Assembly: GCF_900113435.1 (NCBI RefSeq)
Contig: NZ_FOPG01000003.1
Span: forward strand, 1-64,000
Reading direction: 5' to 3'
Length of the DNA stretch: 64,000 bases
Source of the DNA: Sulfitobacter dubius
GTDB taxonomy: Bacteria > Pseudomonadota > Alphaproteobacteria > Rhodobacterales > Rhodobacteraceae
Within the stretch, counting starts at the first letter, position 1. Every line of letters starts with the position of its first letter. The notes beneath the pieces were generated by a model. That model was not told the origin of the DNA and did not search any database. It was given only the letters and a program-made list of their open reading frames with translations. This document shows positions 16,391 through 26,558 of this stretch, in pieces. The position numbers and the translations under genes were made by a program.

Positions 16391-19198
16391 TCACCCCTCG
16401 GCCCGCTGAACCCCGGCGGCAATCGCTTCGCGCAGACGTTTCTCTAGGGTGCGCTGCTTGGCTTCGGTATAGTATTTCAGGCCGAACATGTCTTTGACGT
16501 AGAAGGTATCGACCACTTGCTCGCCAAAGGTCGCGATCACGGCGTTGGCGATATAGACGTTAGAGGCGGCCAAGGTGCGGGTCAGATCATAGAGAAGGCC
16601 GGGGCGATCCCGGGTATCGACTTCAATGATCGTATAGATTTCGGACCCTTCATTGTCGAAAGTGATATGCGTTGGCACCTTGAAAGCACGTTCACGCTTT
16701 TTGACCTTATCGCGGGATTTCAACGCATCACGGGCGACGATCTCCCCCCGCAGGGTCTTTTCAATTGTGTCGCGCAGGCGGGGCAGGCGCGAGGCTTCAT
16801 AAGCGTTGCCTTCGCTATCTTGTATCCAAAAGGCGTCGGTCACGAAGCCGTCTTTGGTGGTATAGCTGCGCGCGTCGACGACATTGGCCCCCACCAGCGC
16901 GAGCGCCCCCGCAAGCCGTGCAAAAATGCCCGGATGGTCTGCCATGACGAAGCTGGCACGGGTCGCGCCGCGGTCTTCGTCAGGGTGCAGGTCAATGCGG
17001 ATGTCGTCGTCGCCCATGCCGCGCAGCAGTTCGGCAAAGGCAACATGCGCCGTGACGTGCAAGCCCTGCCAATAGGGCGGGTAATGCCGTGCCGTTTCTT
17101 GCTGCAATGCTTTGCGGGGCCATTCGGAAAGCGCGGCCCTCAAGGCTTTCTTGGCCTCAGCCCCCCGGTTTTCGCGGTTGAGGTCTTCTAGCCCAGTTTC
17201 AAGCGCCCGCTCTGTCTGACGATAGAGCGCCCGGATCAGCACTGCTTTCCAGTTGTTCCACGTGTTTGGCCCAACGCCGCGTATGTCGCAGACCGTCAGC
17301 ACACAAAGCAGATCGAGCCGTTTGACCGTCTGCACCGCCTTGGCAAAATCGCGCACCGTGCGTGGATCGGCAATGTCGCGTTTCTGCGCCATGTCCGACA
17401 TCAGCAGATGATAGCGCACCAGCCATTCCACCGTGTCGACCTCATCGCGTTTCAACCCTAACCGTGGGCCGATCCGACGAGCGAGCTTGGCCCCGATGAT
17501 TGAGTGATCCTCGGGCCGCCCTTTGCCGATGTCATGCAGGAGTAGCGCCACATAAAGCACCTTGCGATTGACCCCGCGTTTCAGGATCGAGGACGCGACG
17601 GGTAGCTCTTCCTCCAACTCGCCTTTTTCGATCCGCGCGAGGTTGGCGATACATTGGATGATATGTTCGTCCACCGTGTAGGAGTGGTACATGTTGAACT
17701 GCATCATCGCGACGATCGGCTCAAACTCGGGGATGAAGGCGCCCAAGACGCCCAATTCATTCATCCGTCGCAGGGCGCGTTCGGGATTGCCGTGTTTGAG
17801 CAGCAGATCAAGAAAGATGCGCCGCGCTTCGGGGGTGCGCCGCATGTCGTCGTCAATCAGCGCCAGATTTGCCTTGATCAGCCGCATGGCGTCGGGGTGG
17901 ATTAACATCCCCGTGCGCAGCGCCTCTTCAAAGATGCGCAGCAGATTCAGTTTGTCTTGCAGAAATTCGTGGTCATCCTTCACCGCAATGCGGTTGTGCA
18001 CCACTTGAAACCCTTCGCGCATCTTCGGGCGGCGGCGAAAGATGCGTTCAAGCAGCGGTTCGGCCTTCATATGTGAGGCTTCCAACCCGCTGACAAAAAT
18101 ACGGGTCAGATCGCCGACCGCCGTGGCATGCCGGAAATAGGCCTGCATAAAGATCTCGACGCCGCGCCGCCCGCCGATGTCTTGATAGCCCATCGCCTGT
18201 GCGACCTGCACCTGCATGTCGAAAGTCAATTGCTCTGTCGCACGGCCTGCCAACAGGTGAAGGTGCCCGCGCACCGCCCAGAGAAAGGCCTCGGCATCGC
18301 GGAATGTGTCGTATTCATCTGCACGGAAAACGCCCAAATCAACCAGATCGGCGACCCGGTCGACATCATGGATGAACTTGGCGATCCAGAACAGTGAATG
18401 CAGGTCGCGCAGCCCGCCTTTGCCTTCTTTGACGTTGGGCTCCACCACATAGCGCTCACCCTGTTTTAGGTGGCGGTTGTCGCGCTCTTCTAGCTTGGCT
18501 TCGATGAAATCTTTCCCTGCACCAGAGAAGAGGTCATTCTTGAGCCGCTCCGAAAGCTCCTCGGCGAGGAGCACATCGCCGTCGATAAAGCGGTTTTCCA
18601 AAAGCGCGGTCTGAATGGTGTAATCATCGGCCCCAAGCCGCAGACAGTCTTCGATCGTGCGGGTGGCATAGCCGACCTTCAGTTTCAGATCCCACAGGAT
18701 ATAGAGCATCGATTCAATGACGCTCTCTGACCAAGCGGTGGCCTTGTAGGGGATGAGGAACAGCAGATCGACGTCGGAATGTGGTGCCATCTCACCCCGG
18801 CCATAGCCGCCCACGCCAATCATGGCGAGCCGTTCACCGTCGGTCGGGTTCGGATTGGGATGCAGCACTTGCGTGGCGATCTGCAAAACGCAGCGCAGCA
18901 ATTGGTCGGTAAGATAGGTGTAGGAAGATGTCATCGCCCGCGCGTCAAACGGCGATTCAGCAAAGCTCATGGCGATGGCCTTGCGGCCTGCCTCTTGTGC
19001 GTCGCGGATCAGAGGGACGATCTCGCCCCGCAGCGCGGCCCCTTCGAGCGTGCTATCAAGTTGTGAGAGCGCCTGCCAAATGGCCGCGTCATCAAAGATT
19101 TGTTCGGGCGCGCAAATCAGGCGCGGGTGTCTACGCGCGCCTGATGTTGTTGTCGGTTTTGCCAGGTCCAATTCAGAAACCAGCCCCACCAAAGCCAC
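16391..19198 (-). CDS. glnD: [protein-PII] uridylyltransferase/uridylyl-removing enzyme
   Basis: The 935-residue nitrogen sensor adds or removes UMP on PII proteins according to glutamine level. In order: a nucleotidyltransferase domain (VGGYGRGEMAPHSDVDLLFL), a linker, an HD hydrolase domain (VALLLHDIGKGRPEDHS), and two C-terminal ACT domains (DHPGIFARLAGALALVGAN and DTRDRPGLLYDLTRTLA). The proposed start is a GTG at 19198 without a clear ribosome-binding site. It overlaps the end of the upstream LppC-type gene by 26 bases, so the true start could lie slightly downstream. No glnB is adjacent. Confidence 0.95.
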   Translation of the reverse strand: MALVGLVSELDLAKPTTTSGARRHPRLICAPEQIFDDAAIWQALSQLDSTLEGAALRGEIVPLIRDAQEAGRKAIAMSFAESPFDARAMTSSYTYLTDQLLRCVLQIATQVLHPNPNPTDGERLAMIGVGGYGRGEMAPHSDVDLLFLIPYKATAWSESVIESMLYILWDLKLKVGYATRTIEDCLRLGADDYTIQTALLENRFIDGDVLLAEELSERLKNDLFSGAGKDFIEAKLEERDNRHLKQGERYVVEPNVKEGKGGLRDLHSLFWIAKFIHDVDRVADLVDLGVFRADEYDTFRDAEAFLWAVRGHLHLLAGRATEQLTFDMQVQVAQAMGYQDIGGRRGVEIFMQAYFRHATAVGDLTRIFVSGLEASHMKAEPLLERIFRRRPKMREGFQVVHNRIAVKDDHEFLQDKLNLLRIFEEALRTGMLIHPDAMRLIKANLALIDDDMRRTPEARRIFLDLLLKHGNPERALRRMNELGVLGAFIPEFEPIVAMMQFNMYHSYTVDEHIIQCIANLARIEKGELEEELPVASSILKRGVNRKVLYVALLLHDIGKGRPEDHSIIGAKLARRIGPRLGLKRDEVDTVEWLVRYHLLMSDMAQKRDIADPRTVRDFAKAVQTVKRLDLLCVLTVCDIRGVGPNTWNNWKAVLIRALYRQTERALETGLEDLNRENRGAEAKKALRAALSEWPRKALQQETARHYPPYWQGLHVTAHVAFAELLRGMGDDDIRIDLHPDEDRGATRASFVMADHPGIFARLAGALALVGANVVDARSYTTKDGFVTDAFWIQDSEGNAYEASRLPRLRDTIEKTLRGEIVARDALKSRDKVKKRERAFKVPTHITFDNEGSEIYTIIEVDTRDRPGLLYDLTRTLAASNVYIANAVIATFGEQVVDTFYVKDMFGLKYYTEAKQRTLEKRLREAIAAGVQRAEG

Positions 19199-20354
19199 GC
19201 GGTGCCGGGTCTAGCACAACGACACGGCTGTTGCGGATGGTGGCCACGGCCAAGGCACGTTCATTGGTGCCGTCGCGGCGCAGGCGGAAGATGCCACTGG
19301 CCCCTTGGAACCCAGCTCCTTGGGTCAGTGAAGCACCGGAAAGCGCATTGGATTTACCACCCTTTACCAAAGAGCCGACCGCCGCGATTCCGTCAAAGGA
19401 AAGCCCAGCCAGCGGATGTGGCTCGCTACCATAGGCGGACTTGTAGCGGTTGGAGAAGGCGCTGCTGGCGGCCGCATCAGGCAGAGCAAACCATCCGCCC
19501 TGCACACCGGATAGGTCCAGCGTCTGCTGCGGGATATCCCAGCGGGTTAGACCCACATACTGTGTGGTTGCAGTTTGAATCCCCGCTTCGGGAAGAAGCT
19601 CTGCGAACAGCGGCAAAGCGCTGGCCGAGGACGTCGTGAGAAACAGTGCATTCGCACCGCTGCTTTCGACCGTTGCTTTGACCCGTGGCACGGCAGCCAC
19701 AACCGATTCTTGGCTTAGCGCATAATCAACGGTGCCGGCCAGCGTTGCGCCATTGGCACTGATCGCCTGCATAATCGCATCACGGCCCAGTTGGCCGGCA
19801 ACATCCTGACCATGCAGGATGACCATTTTGTCTTTGCCATTGCGCTTGGCAAAGTTCACCAAACGGTTGGCAGTGTTGGCAAAGGTTGGCCCAAGCACAA
19901 AGACGTTGCCACCCGCGATGGTCGGATTGTTCGAGAACGAGATCACGTTGACGCCAGAAGAGGCCACAGCCACGCCTGCCGCATTCGCCGCCTCGCCGTA
20001 GACCGGCCCAAGGATGATCTTGGCCCCTTCATTCACAGCCTGTGAGGCAACGGCGGCCGCTTTGCTGGCATTGCCAGCAGTGCCATAGACGCGCAGGTCA
20101 ATTTCGACACCATCAAGATCGCGCATCGCAAGGCGTGCGGCGTTTTCAAGGTTTGTAGCCAGCAGTTCGTCGCTGGCGGACCCGCCGCGCGGCACCAAAA
20201 GCGCCACGGGAACGGGCGCAGATGTATCAATTTTTGGGCCGCCCGAATTGGCGCCAGACATGGCGACGGGCTGACAGGCTGCCAAAATGACCGCAAAGAG
20301 AGGCAGCAATAGCAGGTGCATCTTCTTGCGGAAGGCTCGGAAACAGGCAATCAT
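19173..20354 (-). CDS. penicillin-binding protein activator (LppC/LpoA-like lipoprotein)
   Basis: A lipoprotein of 393 residues: the signal peptide LLLPLFAVILAACQP contains the lipobox LAAC. The body has the type I periplasmic-binding-protein fold of the LpoA/LppC family (VPVALLVPRGG, KIILGPVYGEAANAAG, FSNNPTIAGGNVFVLGPTF, LSFDGIAAVGSLV). By family it would be outer-membrane anchored and stimulate class A penicillin-binding proteins. It is upstream of glnD and divergent from rsmI, the same arrangement as the yraM-yraL neighbourhood in enterobacteria. An alternative start at KMHLLLL, 11 residues in, is possible. Confidence 0.88.
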   Translation of the reverse strand: MIACFRAFRKKMHLLLLPLFAVILAACQPVAMSGANSGGPKIDTSAPVPVALLVPRGGSASDELLATNLENAARLAMRDLDGVEIDLRVYGTAGNASKAAAVASQAVNEGAKIILGPVYGEAANAAGVAVASSGVNVISFSNNPTIAGGNVFVLGPTFANTANRLVNFAKRNGKDKMVILHGQDVAGQLGRDAIMQAISANGATLAGTVDYALSQESVVAAVPRVKATVESSGANALFLTTSSASALPLFAELLPEAGIQTATTQYVGLTRWDIPQQTLDLSGVQGGWFALPDAAASSAFSNRYKSAYGSEPHPLAGLSFDGIAAVGSLVKGGKSNALSGASLTQGAGFQGASGIFRLRRDGTNERALAVATIRNSRVVVLDPAPRGFGGAGF

Positions 20355-20441
20355 TTGTATTCACTCCCCGGTGGTGGCAAGACGACGACGGTCGCCGGAA
20401 TATGGCCGCGATCATAGTCACTGCGAAAGGCGGGTCCAGCG

Positions 20442-21299
20442 TTGAAATTCCTCAAGACAGAGCTAGCCCCGGGACTGTATTTCGTGGGCGTCCCAATCGG
20501 CACGGCGCGCGATATCACGCTGCGCGCGCTGGACACGCTCGCCTCGGCGGATCTGCTGGCGGCAGAAGACACGCGCAGCCTGCGCCGATTGATGGAAATT
20601 CACGGAGTGCCACTTGCAGGCCGCAAGGTTCTAGCCCTGCACGACCATAGTGGCACATCCGTGCAAGAGCGGCTTATTGCAGCAATCCAAGAGGGCAAAT
20701 CGGTCGCCTATGCGTCGGAGGCAGGGATGCCGCTAATCGCCGATCCGGGCTTTGAATTGGGGCGTGCCGCCGCCGCCGCCGGGGTGATGATGACTTGCGC
20801 TCCGGGCCCCTCAGCGGTGTTGACGGCGTTGGCACTGGGCGGTTTGCCCACAGATGCATTTTTCTTTGCAGGCTTCCTACCCAATAGCAAATCTGCGCGT
20901 ATTGCCGCCCTGGAAAAGCTGCGCGATGTGCCGGGGACTTTGGTTTTTTACGAATCACCAAAGCGGCTTGGGGCGATGCTACGCGATGCTGCAACCGCGC
21001 TGGGCGCAGAGCGACAGGCCGCTATGTGCCGGGAATTGACCAAGAAGTTTGAAGAGGTTCAGCGCGATACGCTCGAAAACCTAGCAGAGTTTTATCAAGC
21101 GAAGGCACCGAAAGGCGAAGTGGTCGTGCTTATTGATCGTGGTCGTTCAGATTCTGTTAAACAAGTTGACCTAGAAACAGACTTGCAACGGGCGCTGAAG
21201 GAACTGTCGATGCGCGACGCTGTCGATTTGGTGGCGCAGGCGCATGGTCTGCCCCGGCGGCAGGTCTATCAGGCGGCATTGGCGCTCGGCAAAGATTAG
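20442..21299 (+). CDS. rsmI: 16S rRNA (cytidine1402-2'-O)-methyltransferase
   Basis: A tetrapyrrole-methylase-fold enzyme that methylates the ribose of C1402 in 16S rRNA. Family blocks are LYFVGVPIGTARDITLRALD, LLAAEDTRSLRRLM, LHDHSGTSVQERLI, SEAGMPLIADPGFELG and GPSAVLTALALGGLP, followed by AMCRELTKKFEEV. It begins with TTG at 20442, as no ATG or GTG fits the conserved N-terminus better; AAAGG lies 12 bases upstream. The 285-residue length is normal. It is followed by yraN and gshB in the same direction. Confidence 0.94.
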   Translation: MKFLKTELAPGLYFVGVPIGTARDITLRALDTLASADLLAAEDTRSLRRLMEIHGVPLAGRKVLALHDHSGTSVQERLIAAIQEGKSVAYASEAGMPLIADPGFELGRAAAAAGVMMTCAPGPSAVLTALALGGLPTDAFFFAGFLPNSKSARIAALEKLRDVPGTLVFYESPKRLGAMLRDAATALGAERQAAMCRELTKKFEEVQRDTLENLAEFYQAKAPKGEVVVLIDRGRSDSVKQVDLETDLQRALKELSMRDAVDLVAQAHGLPRRQVYQAALALGKD

Positions 21300-21322
21300 G
21301 AATTTGTCGGAGTAATAAAAAT

Positions 21323-21724
21323 ATGGCGCAGGATGATATAGCTACGGCACGATCTGCCGCCAAATGCCACCGGGGGCGCATGGCCTATCATGCCGGGATC
21401 GCTGCCGAGAATAGGATCGCGCAAGACTATGAACGACGCGGCTTTGCCATTGCCCGTCGTCGCTGGCGTGGCCGCGCCGGAGAGATTGATTTGATCCTGC
21501 GCGATGGGTCCGCCTTGATCTTTGTTGAGGTTAAGCAAAGGCGGAGTTTCGCACGCGCGGCGGAAAGCCTTTCATCACGGCAGATGCGGCGTATCTACCG
21601 CTCTGCCGAAGAATTTCTTGCCGGTGAACCTGCTGGCAGCCTGACCGAAGTGCGCTTTGATGTGGCACTCGTCGACGGGCAGGGGGCCACCGAAATCATC
21701 GAAAACGCCTTTGGCCACGGGTGA
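21323..21724 (+). CDS. yraN: YraN family (UPF0102) endonuclease-like protein
   Basis: A 133-residue member of the YraN family with the restriction-endonuclease-like fold. Seen are GIAAENRIAQDYERRGFAIA, the active-site-type pattern AGEIDLILRDGSALIFVEVK (Glu-Asp then Glu-x-Lys) and the Gln/Arg-rich SSRQMRRIYRSAEEFLA. It carries a basic 18-residue N-terminal extension. The function in the cell is not established. It follows rsmI by 23 bases, the usual linkage in proteobacteria. Confidence 0.9.
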   Translation: MAQDDIATARSAAKCHRGRMAYHAGIAAENRIAQDYERRGFAIARRRWRGRAGEIDLILRDGSALIFVEVKQRRSFARAAESLSSRQMRRIYRSAEEFLAGEPAGSLTEVRFDVALVDGQGATEIIENAFGHG

Positions 21725-21830
21725 CCCATTGCGCATAGGCCACTGCTGCGCCATCTAGGAAATGATCCCTCAAGCCTGCACCGCTGGTCCGGGTTGGGTC
21801 ATGACCATGGTAAGCAGCAGGGAGACTCCG

Positions 21831-22766
21831 ATGAAGATCGCCTTTCAGATGGACCCGATCGGGGACGTGAATATTAATGCCGACAGCAGCTTTCGGCTGG
21901 CCGAAGAAGCGCAGGCGCGGGGGCATGAACTGTTTTTCTACACGCCTGATCATTTAGCCTATCAGGAAGGGCGGATCACGGCGCGGGGGTATGATTTTAC
22001 CGTGCAGCGCGTGCAGGGCGACCACGCCCATTTCGGAGAGGAGCGAGAGGTCGATCTGGCCGACTTTGACGTGGTGTGGTTGCGTCAAGACCCGCCGTTC
22101 GACATGCATTACATCACGTCTACCCATCTATTGGACCGGCTGAAAGAGACCACACTGGTGGTCAACGATCCCTTCTGGGTGCGGAACTACCCAGAGAAAC
22201 TGATGGTGCTCGACTTCCCGCAACTGACGCCTCCGACCACGATCGCGCGTGATCTCTCTACGATCAAAGCCTTCAAGGCCAAGCATGGCGATGTGATCCT
22301 AAAGCCGCTTTACGGCAATGGCGGGGCTGGGGTGTTCCGGCTTGATGCCAATGACCGCAATCTGACCTCTTTGCATGAACTCTTTACCGGATTTTCCCGA
22401 GAGCCGCTGATCGTGCAAAAATTCTTGCCTGCCGTGTCGAAGGGGGACAAGCGTGTCATCCTTGTGGACGGAGAGGCCGTGGGCGCAATCAACCGTGTTC
22501 CAGCAGAAGGTGAAACGCGGTCGAACATGCATGTGGGCGGGCGGCCAGAGAAGGTCGGGCTAACCGAACGTGATCTAGAAATCTGCGCGGCCATTGGGCC
22601 CTTGCTGAAAGAAAAGGGTCAGGTTTTCGTTGGCATTGATGTGATCGGCGACTACCTGACAGAGATTAACGTGACCTCTCCCACCGGCATTCAGGAACTG
22701 GAACGGTTTGACGGTGTGAACATTGCCGGCAAGATCTGGGAGGCAATCGAGGCCCGCCGCGGGTGA
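21831..22766 (+). CDS. gshB: glutathione synthetase
   Basis: Joins gamma-glutamylcysteine and glycine using ATP. The 311-residue ATP-grasp protein has the typical start [80 protein letters not shown] and the closing [21 protein letters not shown]. The ATG at 21831 is preceded by CAGGGAG; an upstream in-frame ATG at 21762 adds a non-conserved tail. It overlaps the following hydrolase gene by four bases (GTGA). Confidence 0.97.
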   Translation: MKIAFQMDPIGDVNINADSSFRLAEEAQARGHELFFYTPDHLAYQEGRITARGYDFTVQRVQGDHAHFGEEREVDLADFDVVWLRQDPPFDMHYITSTHLLDRLKETTLVVNDPFWVRNYPEKLMVLDFPQLTPPTTIARDLSTIKAFKAKHGDVILKPLYGNGGAGVFRLDANDRNLTSLHELFTGFSREPLIVQKFLPAVSKGDKRVILVDGEAVGAINRVPAEGETRSNMHVGGRPEKVGLTERDLEICAAIGPLLKEKGQVFVGIDVIGDYLTEINVTSPTGIQELERFDGVNIAGKIWEAIEARRG

Positions 22767-23680
22767 GCCTGCGTCAGCATTTGTTGAACCGTTGCCTGCG
22801 CCTGACTGAGAAGCCTTTTCTGGCGCGGGCAAACCCTCAAATTTTGCGGGCCACGATGGAGATGCAAGCGCGGCTCTTTTTCAGGGGGCCGCGTGGCGTG
22901 CGGGCGGATTGGCGGGAGTTGCCGGGCGCAGGGTCTGCGCTTTGGCTTACGCCGTCGCGCATTTTAGAAAGCCGCGTCATTCTTTACATCCATGGCGGTG
23001 GATTTGTCTTTGGCAGCCCTGAGACCCACCGCGCCATGGTTTCGAGATTGGCCTTGTTAACCGATGCGCGGGCAGTGCTGCCGCGCTATGGGCGGGTGCC
23101 CGATGCGGTGTTCCCCAAACCTGCGGAAGATGTCCGTGCGGCTTGGGAGGCGCTGCGCCAAATGGGCATTGCTGCACAGGATATTGTGATCGGCGGCGAT
23201 AGCGCAGGGGGTGCCTTGGTCTTTGATCTACTGGCGCAGCTTTGTGGTGAAGGGGCCGCGCTGCCTGTTGGGGTCTTTGCGTTTTCACCTTTGCTGGATA
23301 TGACATTTTCAGGCGACAGTTTTTCAAAGAATGCCGAAAGCGACGTGCTTTTGCCGGCGGTCCGCGCAGCAGAGATGGCGCGACTATACCTTCAGGGGCA
23401 AAGCGCGACCAGCCCGCGCGCCAGCCCGCTTTTCGCTGATTTCAACAACGCCCCGCCAGTTTGGCTTACCGTAAGCGACAGCGAGATTCTGCGCGATGAC
23501 AGCCAGCGTTTCGCCGCGCGACTGCAAGAGGCGGGCGTGTCCGTTACATTTGAAGAGGCCCATGATTTGCCCCATGTCTGGCCCTTGTTTCAGAACCATC
23601 TGCCAGAAGCGCGAGCAACTCTTGCCTCGCTCGCCGATTGGATCAACGCCCTGCCGCGGGATCGGGCAGACGAAAACTGA
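22763..23680 (+). CDS. alpha/beta hydrolase of the HSL/esterase-lipase family
   Basis: The 305-residue protein has the hormone-sensitive-lipase-type motifs: the oxyanion-hole [16 protein letters not shown], the nucleophile elbow [12 protein letters not shown], the acid in [12 protein letters not shown] and the catalytic His in [11 protein letters not shown]. It is a probable cytoplasmic carboxylesterase with unknown substrate. Translation starts at a GTG overlapping the gshB stop, so expression is coupled to glutathione synthesis. Its last 38 bases overlap the 3' end of comM on the opposite strand. Confidence 0.87.
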   Translation: MSLRQHLLNRCLRLTEKPFLARANPQILRATMEMQARLFFRGPRGVRADWRELPGAGSALWLTPSRILESRVILYIHGGGFVFGSPETHRAMVSRLALLTDARAVLPRYGRVPDAVFPKPAEDVRAAWEALRQMGIAAQDIVIGGDSAGGALVFDLLAQLCGEGAALPVGVFAFSPLLDMTFSGDSFSKNAESDVLLPAVRAAEMARLYLQGQSATSPRASPLFADFNNAPPVWLTVSDSEILRDDSQRFAARLQEAGVSVTFEEAHDLPHVWPLFQNHLPEARATLASLADWINALPRDRADEN

Positions 23681-25160
23681 TCGCTTCCGCCATATGCGGG
23701 CGGCGCACTTCCGCCGCACCCTCCAGATCCGCGATGGTGCGTGCCACACGCATCACCCGGTGATAGCCACGCGCAGAAAGCCGGAAACGTTCTGCGGCGC
23801 GGATCAGCAGGTCGCGGGCTTCGGTGTCGGGGCTCACGATTGCTTCTAGCATGTCCCCCGAAACATCGGCGTTGGCCGACATCCCGTCCTGCCCGGAATA
23901 GCGCGTGAGTTGTCGTGCCCGGGCGGCGGCGACCCTTGTGGCGACCTCGGCAGAGCCTTCGGAGCTTGGGGGCAGGTTAAGGTCTGTATAGCTGACCGGT
24001 GGCACGTCGACGCGCAGATCAAAACGGTCCATCAGCGGGCCCGAAATGCGGCCCATGTAGTCTTCGCCACAAGCCGGAACACGGGCGCAGGCGCGAGCCG
24101 GGTCAGGTAGATAGCCGCATTTACAGGGGTTTGCCGCGGCCACCAGCATGAAACGACAGGGGTATTTCACATGGGCGTTGGCGCGCGCGATCATCACCTC
24201 GCCCGTCTCAATCGGCTGGCGCAGGGTTTCGAGCACCGTTCGAGTAAACTCGGGGAACTCATCCATGAAAAGTACGCCGTTGTGGGCCAGAGACACCTCG
24301 CCGGGACGCGCGTGGCGCCCACCGCCAATGATCGCGGCCATGGACGCGGTGTGATGCGGCTCGCGGAATGGGCGGCTGCGGGAAATGCCGCCTTCGTCCA
24401 GCAGCCCAGCAAGCGAGTGGATCATCGAAGTCTCAAGCGCCTCGGACGCGGTGAGTGGGGGCAGGATGCTGGGCAGTCGCGCCGCCAGCATAGATTTGCC
24501 CGATCCCGGTGTGCCGACGAGCATCAGATGATGTCGCCCTGCCGCAGCGATTTCCAGCGCACGTTTGGCGCGCTCTTGGCCTTTGACTTTGCGCAGATCG
24601 CGCCCTGCCGCGATCAGGGGAACCTCGCCCGGTTCTGCCGGGGTGATCGGCACTTGCCCGGTGTAATGGCGGACCACATCACCTAGGTTAGCGGCGGCGA
24701 TGACCTGCGTTTTGCCCACCCATGCGGCCTCTGCCCCTGACCCTGCGGGGCAAAGCAGGCTGCGGTCATGGGTGGCGGCGGCCATTGCGGCGGGTAGGGC
24801 GCCGACAACGGGCATCAGCGTCCCGTCGAGCGAGAGTTCCCCCAAGGCCACGATGTTTTGGGTGATGTCATCAGGCAGGATATCAAGCGCCGAAAGAAGC
24901 GCCAGTGCGATGGGCAGGTCGAAATGACTGCCTTCTTTGGGCAGGTTAGCCGGGGAGAGATTGACGGTGATGCGCTTTGACGGCAGCGCGATTGCCATGG
25001 CGCCTAGGGCCGTGCGCACGCGGTCGCGTGCTTCTGACACCGCCTTGTCAGCCAGTCCCACGATGGAAAAGCCGGGCAAGCCTGCTGTCATCGCACATTG
25101 CACTTCGACAAGTCGCGCTTCTACCCCCTGAAATGCGACCGTATAGGCCCGCGATACCAT
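23643..25160 (-). CDS. comM: YifB/ComM family Mg-chelatase-like AAA+ ATPase
   Basis: A 505-residue protein with an N-terminal Lon-protease-like fold (VEVQCAMTAGLPGFSIVGLA), a Walker A motif in LVGTPGSGKSMLAARLPSIL, Walker B in NGVLFMDEFPEF, and the C-terminal Mg-chelatase-type region with LSARGYHRVMRVARTIADLE. In naturally competent bacteria ComM is a hexameric helicase that drives branch migration during recombination of incoming DNA. ATG at 25160. It lies downstream of a GST gene, separated by a spacer with a strong hairpin. Confidence 0.93.
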   Translation of the reverse strand: MVSRAYTVAFQGVEARLVEVQCAMTAGLPGFSIVGLADKAVSEARDRVRTALGAMAIALPSKRITVNLSPANLPKEGSHFDLPIALALLSALDILPDDITQNIVALGELSLDGTLMPVVGALPAAMAAATHDRSLLCPAGSGAEAAWVGKTQVIAAANLGDVVRHYTGQVPITPAEPGEVPLIAAGRDLRKVKGQERAKRALEIAAAGRHHLMLVGTPGSGKSMLAARLPSILPPLTASEALETSMIHSLAGLLDEGGISRSRPFREPHHTASMAAIIGGGRHARPGEVSLAHNGVLFMDEFPEFTRTVLETLRQPIETGEVMIARANAHVKYPCRFMLVAAANPCKCGYLPDPARACARVPACGEDYMGRISGPLMDRFDLRVDVPPVSYTDLNLPPSSEGSAEVATRVAAARARQLTRYSGQDGMSANADVSGDMLEAIVSPDTEARDLLIRAAERFRLSARGYHRVMRVARTIADLEGAAEVRRPHMAEAISFRLPDPAAGR

Positions 25161-25170
25161 CGTCCGTTCT

Positions 25171-25206
25171 CCCGCCTTGCTATGGTTAATCGGTAGGCAA
25201 GGCGGG
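25171..25206 (-). terminator. 10-bp hairpin between the GST gene and comM
   Basis: CCCGCCTTGC (25171-25180) and GCAAGGCGGG (25197-25206) form a perfect 10-bp stem with a 16-base loop, 28 bases after the GST stop. The lack of a T run makes the function uncertain: terminator, attenuator or mRNA stabiliser. Confidence 0.4.
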
Positions 25207-25233
25207 TTTAGGAATGGTTAACGCAGGTCTTAG

Positions 25234-25917
25234 TCAGGAGACCGGCCAGTTCCGTTTGGGCAGACCAAGCTCATAGGGGAACGGGTCATATTTGGTTTCC
25301 AACCCGGCGGCGCGCCATGCCTTAAAGACTGGATCGTTGATCGTAGCCTCGCAATACGTCCGTGCCTCAGCCGAGACGGGCAGGTCATAACCGATGATCC
25401 GCGCGGCAACCGGCGCATAGAATACATCGGCCAGCGAATAGTCACCAAAAAGCCATGGCCCACCGCTCTGGGGCTGGCTGCGGGCGTGGCGCCAGAGGTC
25501 TTCGATACGCTCAAGGTCTTGCCGGGTGTTGGCATCTGGGTCAAACCTCTCCCACACATGTTGCAACTGCATCGGGCAGGCCGCGCGCAGCGCGCCAAAG
25601 CCTGAGGCCATGGCGGCACATAGCCAGCGTGCGGTCGCGCGGGCGGCAGGATCGGCGGGCCATAGGCCGGCTTCGGGATGACGTTCGGCCAGTGTTTCTG
25701 CCATGGCTAGGCTTTCGCCCACTACCGTGCCATCAGGCAGACGAAGCACCGGTACCAGTCGCGCGGGCGCAAGCGCGGCGAGATCATCCACCATGGTCCC
25801 GCTGTAGAGGCCCACAAGATGCGTGCGGTACGGCAGATTGAATTTTTCAAGCATCAGCCAGCCCCGGAGGGACCAGCTAGAGAAGGTGCGATCGCCGATA
25901 TAAAGATCATATGTCAT
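25234..25917 (-). CDS. glutathione S-transferase
   Basis: A 227-residue GST. The N-terminal thioredoxin-like domain has the putative catalytic Ser in DRTFSSWSLRGWLML and the glutathione-contacting VPVLRLPDGTVVGESLAMAE (Pro and Ser conserved). The C-terminal helical domain includes GPWLFGDYSLADVFYAPVAA, the usual N-capping/Asp motif. The substrate is unknown. Starts at ATG 25917; a cobalamin-related phosphatase gene lies 59 bases upstream on the same strand. Confidence 0.9.
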   Translation of the reverse strand: MTYDLYIGDRTFSSWSLRGWLMLEKFNLPYRTHLVGLYSGTMVDDLAALAPARLVPVLRLPDGTVVGESLAMAETLAERHPEAGLWPADPAARATARWLCAAMASGFGALRAACPMQLQHVWERFDPDANTRQDLERIEDLWRHARSQPQSGGPWLFGDYSLADVFYAPVAARIIGYDLPVSAEARTYCEATINDPVFKAWRAAGLETKYDPFPYELGLPKRNWPVS

Positions 25918-25976
25918 AGGCGGAAAATACTCGGAAGCGGGCGGTCAAGCAAAGCGCTTTGTACGGTCCAGGCTTG

Positions 25977-26558
25977 CTATGGCGTGTGATTGACCGCTTT
26001 GATCTGCCAATTGCCGCTATCATGCACCAAACGCGTGACCGAAAGATTGTCGATTTTATGGGCCATCGCCTCAAGAGGACCGCCGCCTTGAGCTTGCTGA
26101 ACTTGCGTCAGGATCACGCCAAAATGTGCCACGGCAATCACATGCGCTTGCGGGTAGGTGGCGTTGATCCTTGCGACCACCCGATCAACGCGGGCTTTGG
26201 TCTGGTTCCAGCTTTCGCCCTCCGGCGCAACGACATCGCCGGGCGTTTCCCAATAGGCACGGCTGAGGTCAGGGTCGCGGGCGGTAACTTCGGAAAAATG
26301 CATCCCGTCCCATGCACCGAAATGCAATTCGCGTAGATCAGGTTCATGGGGCAGGCGGCGGCGCGCGGGCTGTTCTAAGGCATCCGCAGTATGGGCGGCG
26401 CGGATCAGATCAGAGGACAGCAGGAGCGCGTCATCAGGTAAATGCAAATTCAGCCGCGCCAGTCGCGGCGCATCAGACAGGTCAGCGGGCACATCGCGCC
26501 AGCCGACGAAGTTTTTCTCATGTGTTGGCCCGTGGCGCACCCAGTGCCAAGTGGTCAT
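25977..26558 (-). CDS. histidine phosphatase family protein, possible alpha-ribazole phosphatase
   Basis: The 193-residue protein has the phosphoglycerate-mutase-like RHG motif at its start (WHWVRHGPTHEKNFVGW) and the second catalytic His in HVIAVAHFGVILTQ, with Glu in LRELHFGAWDGMHF. It overlaps cobU by four bases (ATGA) and is therefore co-translated with a cobalamin gene. That makes a CobC-type role (dephosphorylating alpha-ribazole phosphate or cobalamin phosphate) the best guess. This is inference from context; the family is broad. Confidence 0.83.
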   Translation of the reverse strand: MTTWHWVRHGPTHEKNFVGWRDVPADLSDAPRLARLNLHLPDDALLLSSDLIRAAHTADALEQPARRRLPHEPDLRELHFGAWDGMHFSEVTARDPDLSRAYWETPGDVVAPEGESWNQTKARVDRVVARINATYPQAHVIAVAHFGVILTQVQQAQGGGPLEAMAHKIDNLSVTRLVHDSGNWQIKAVNHTP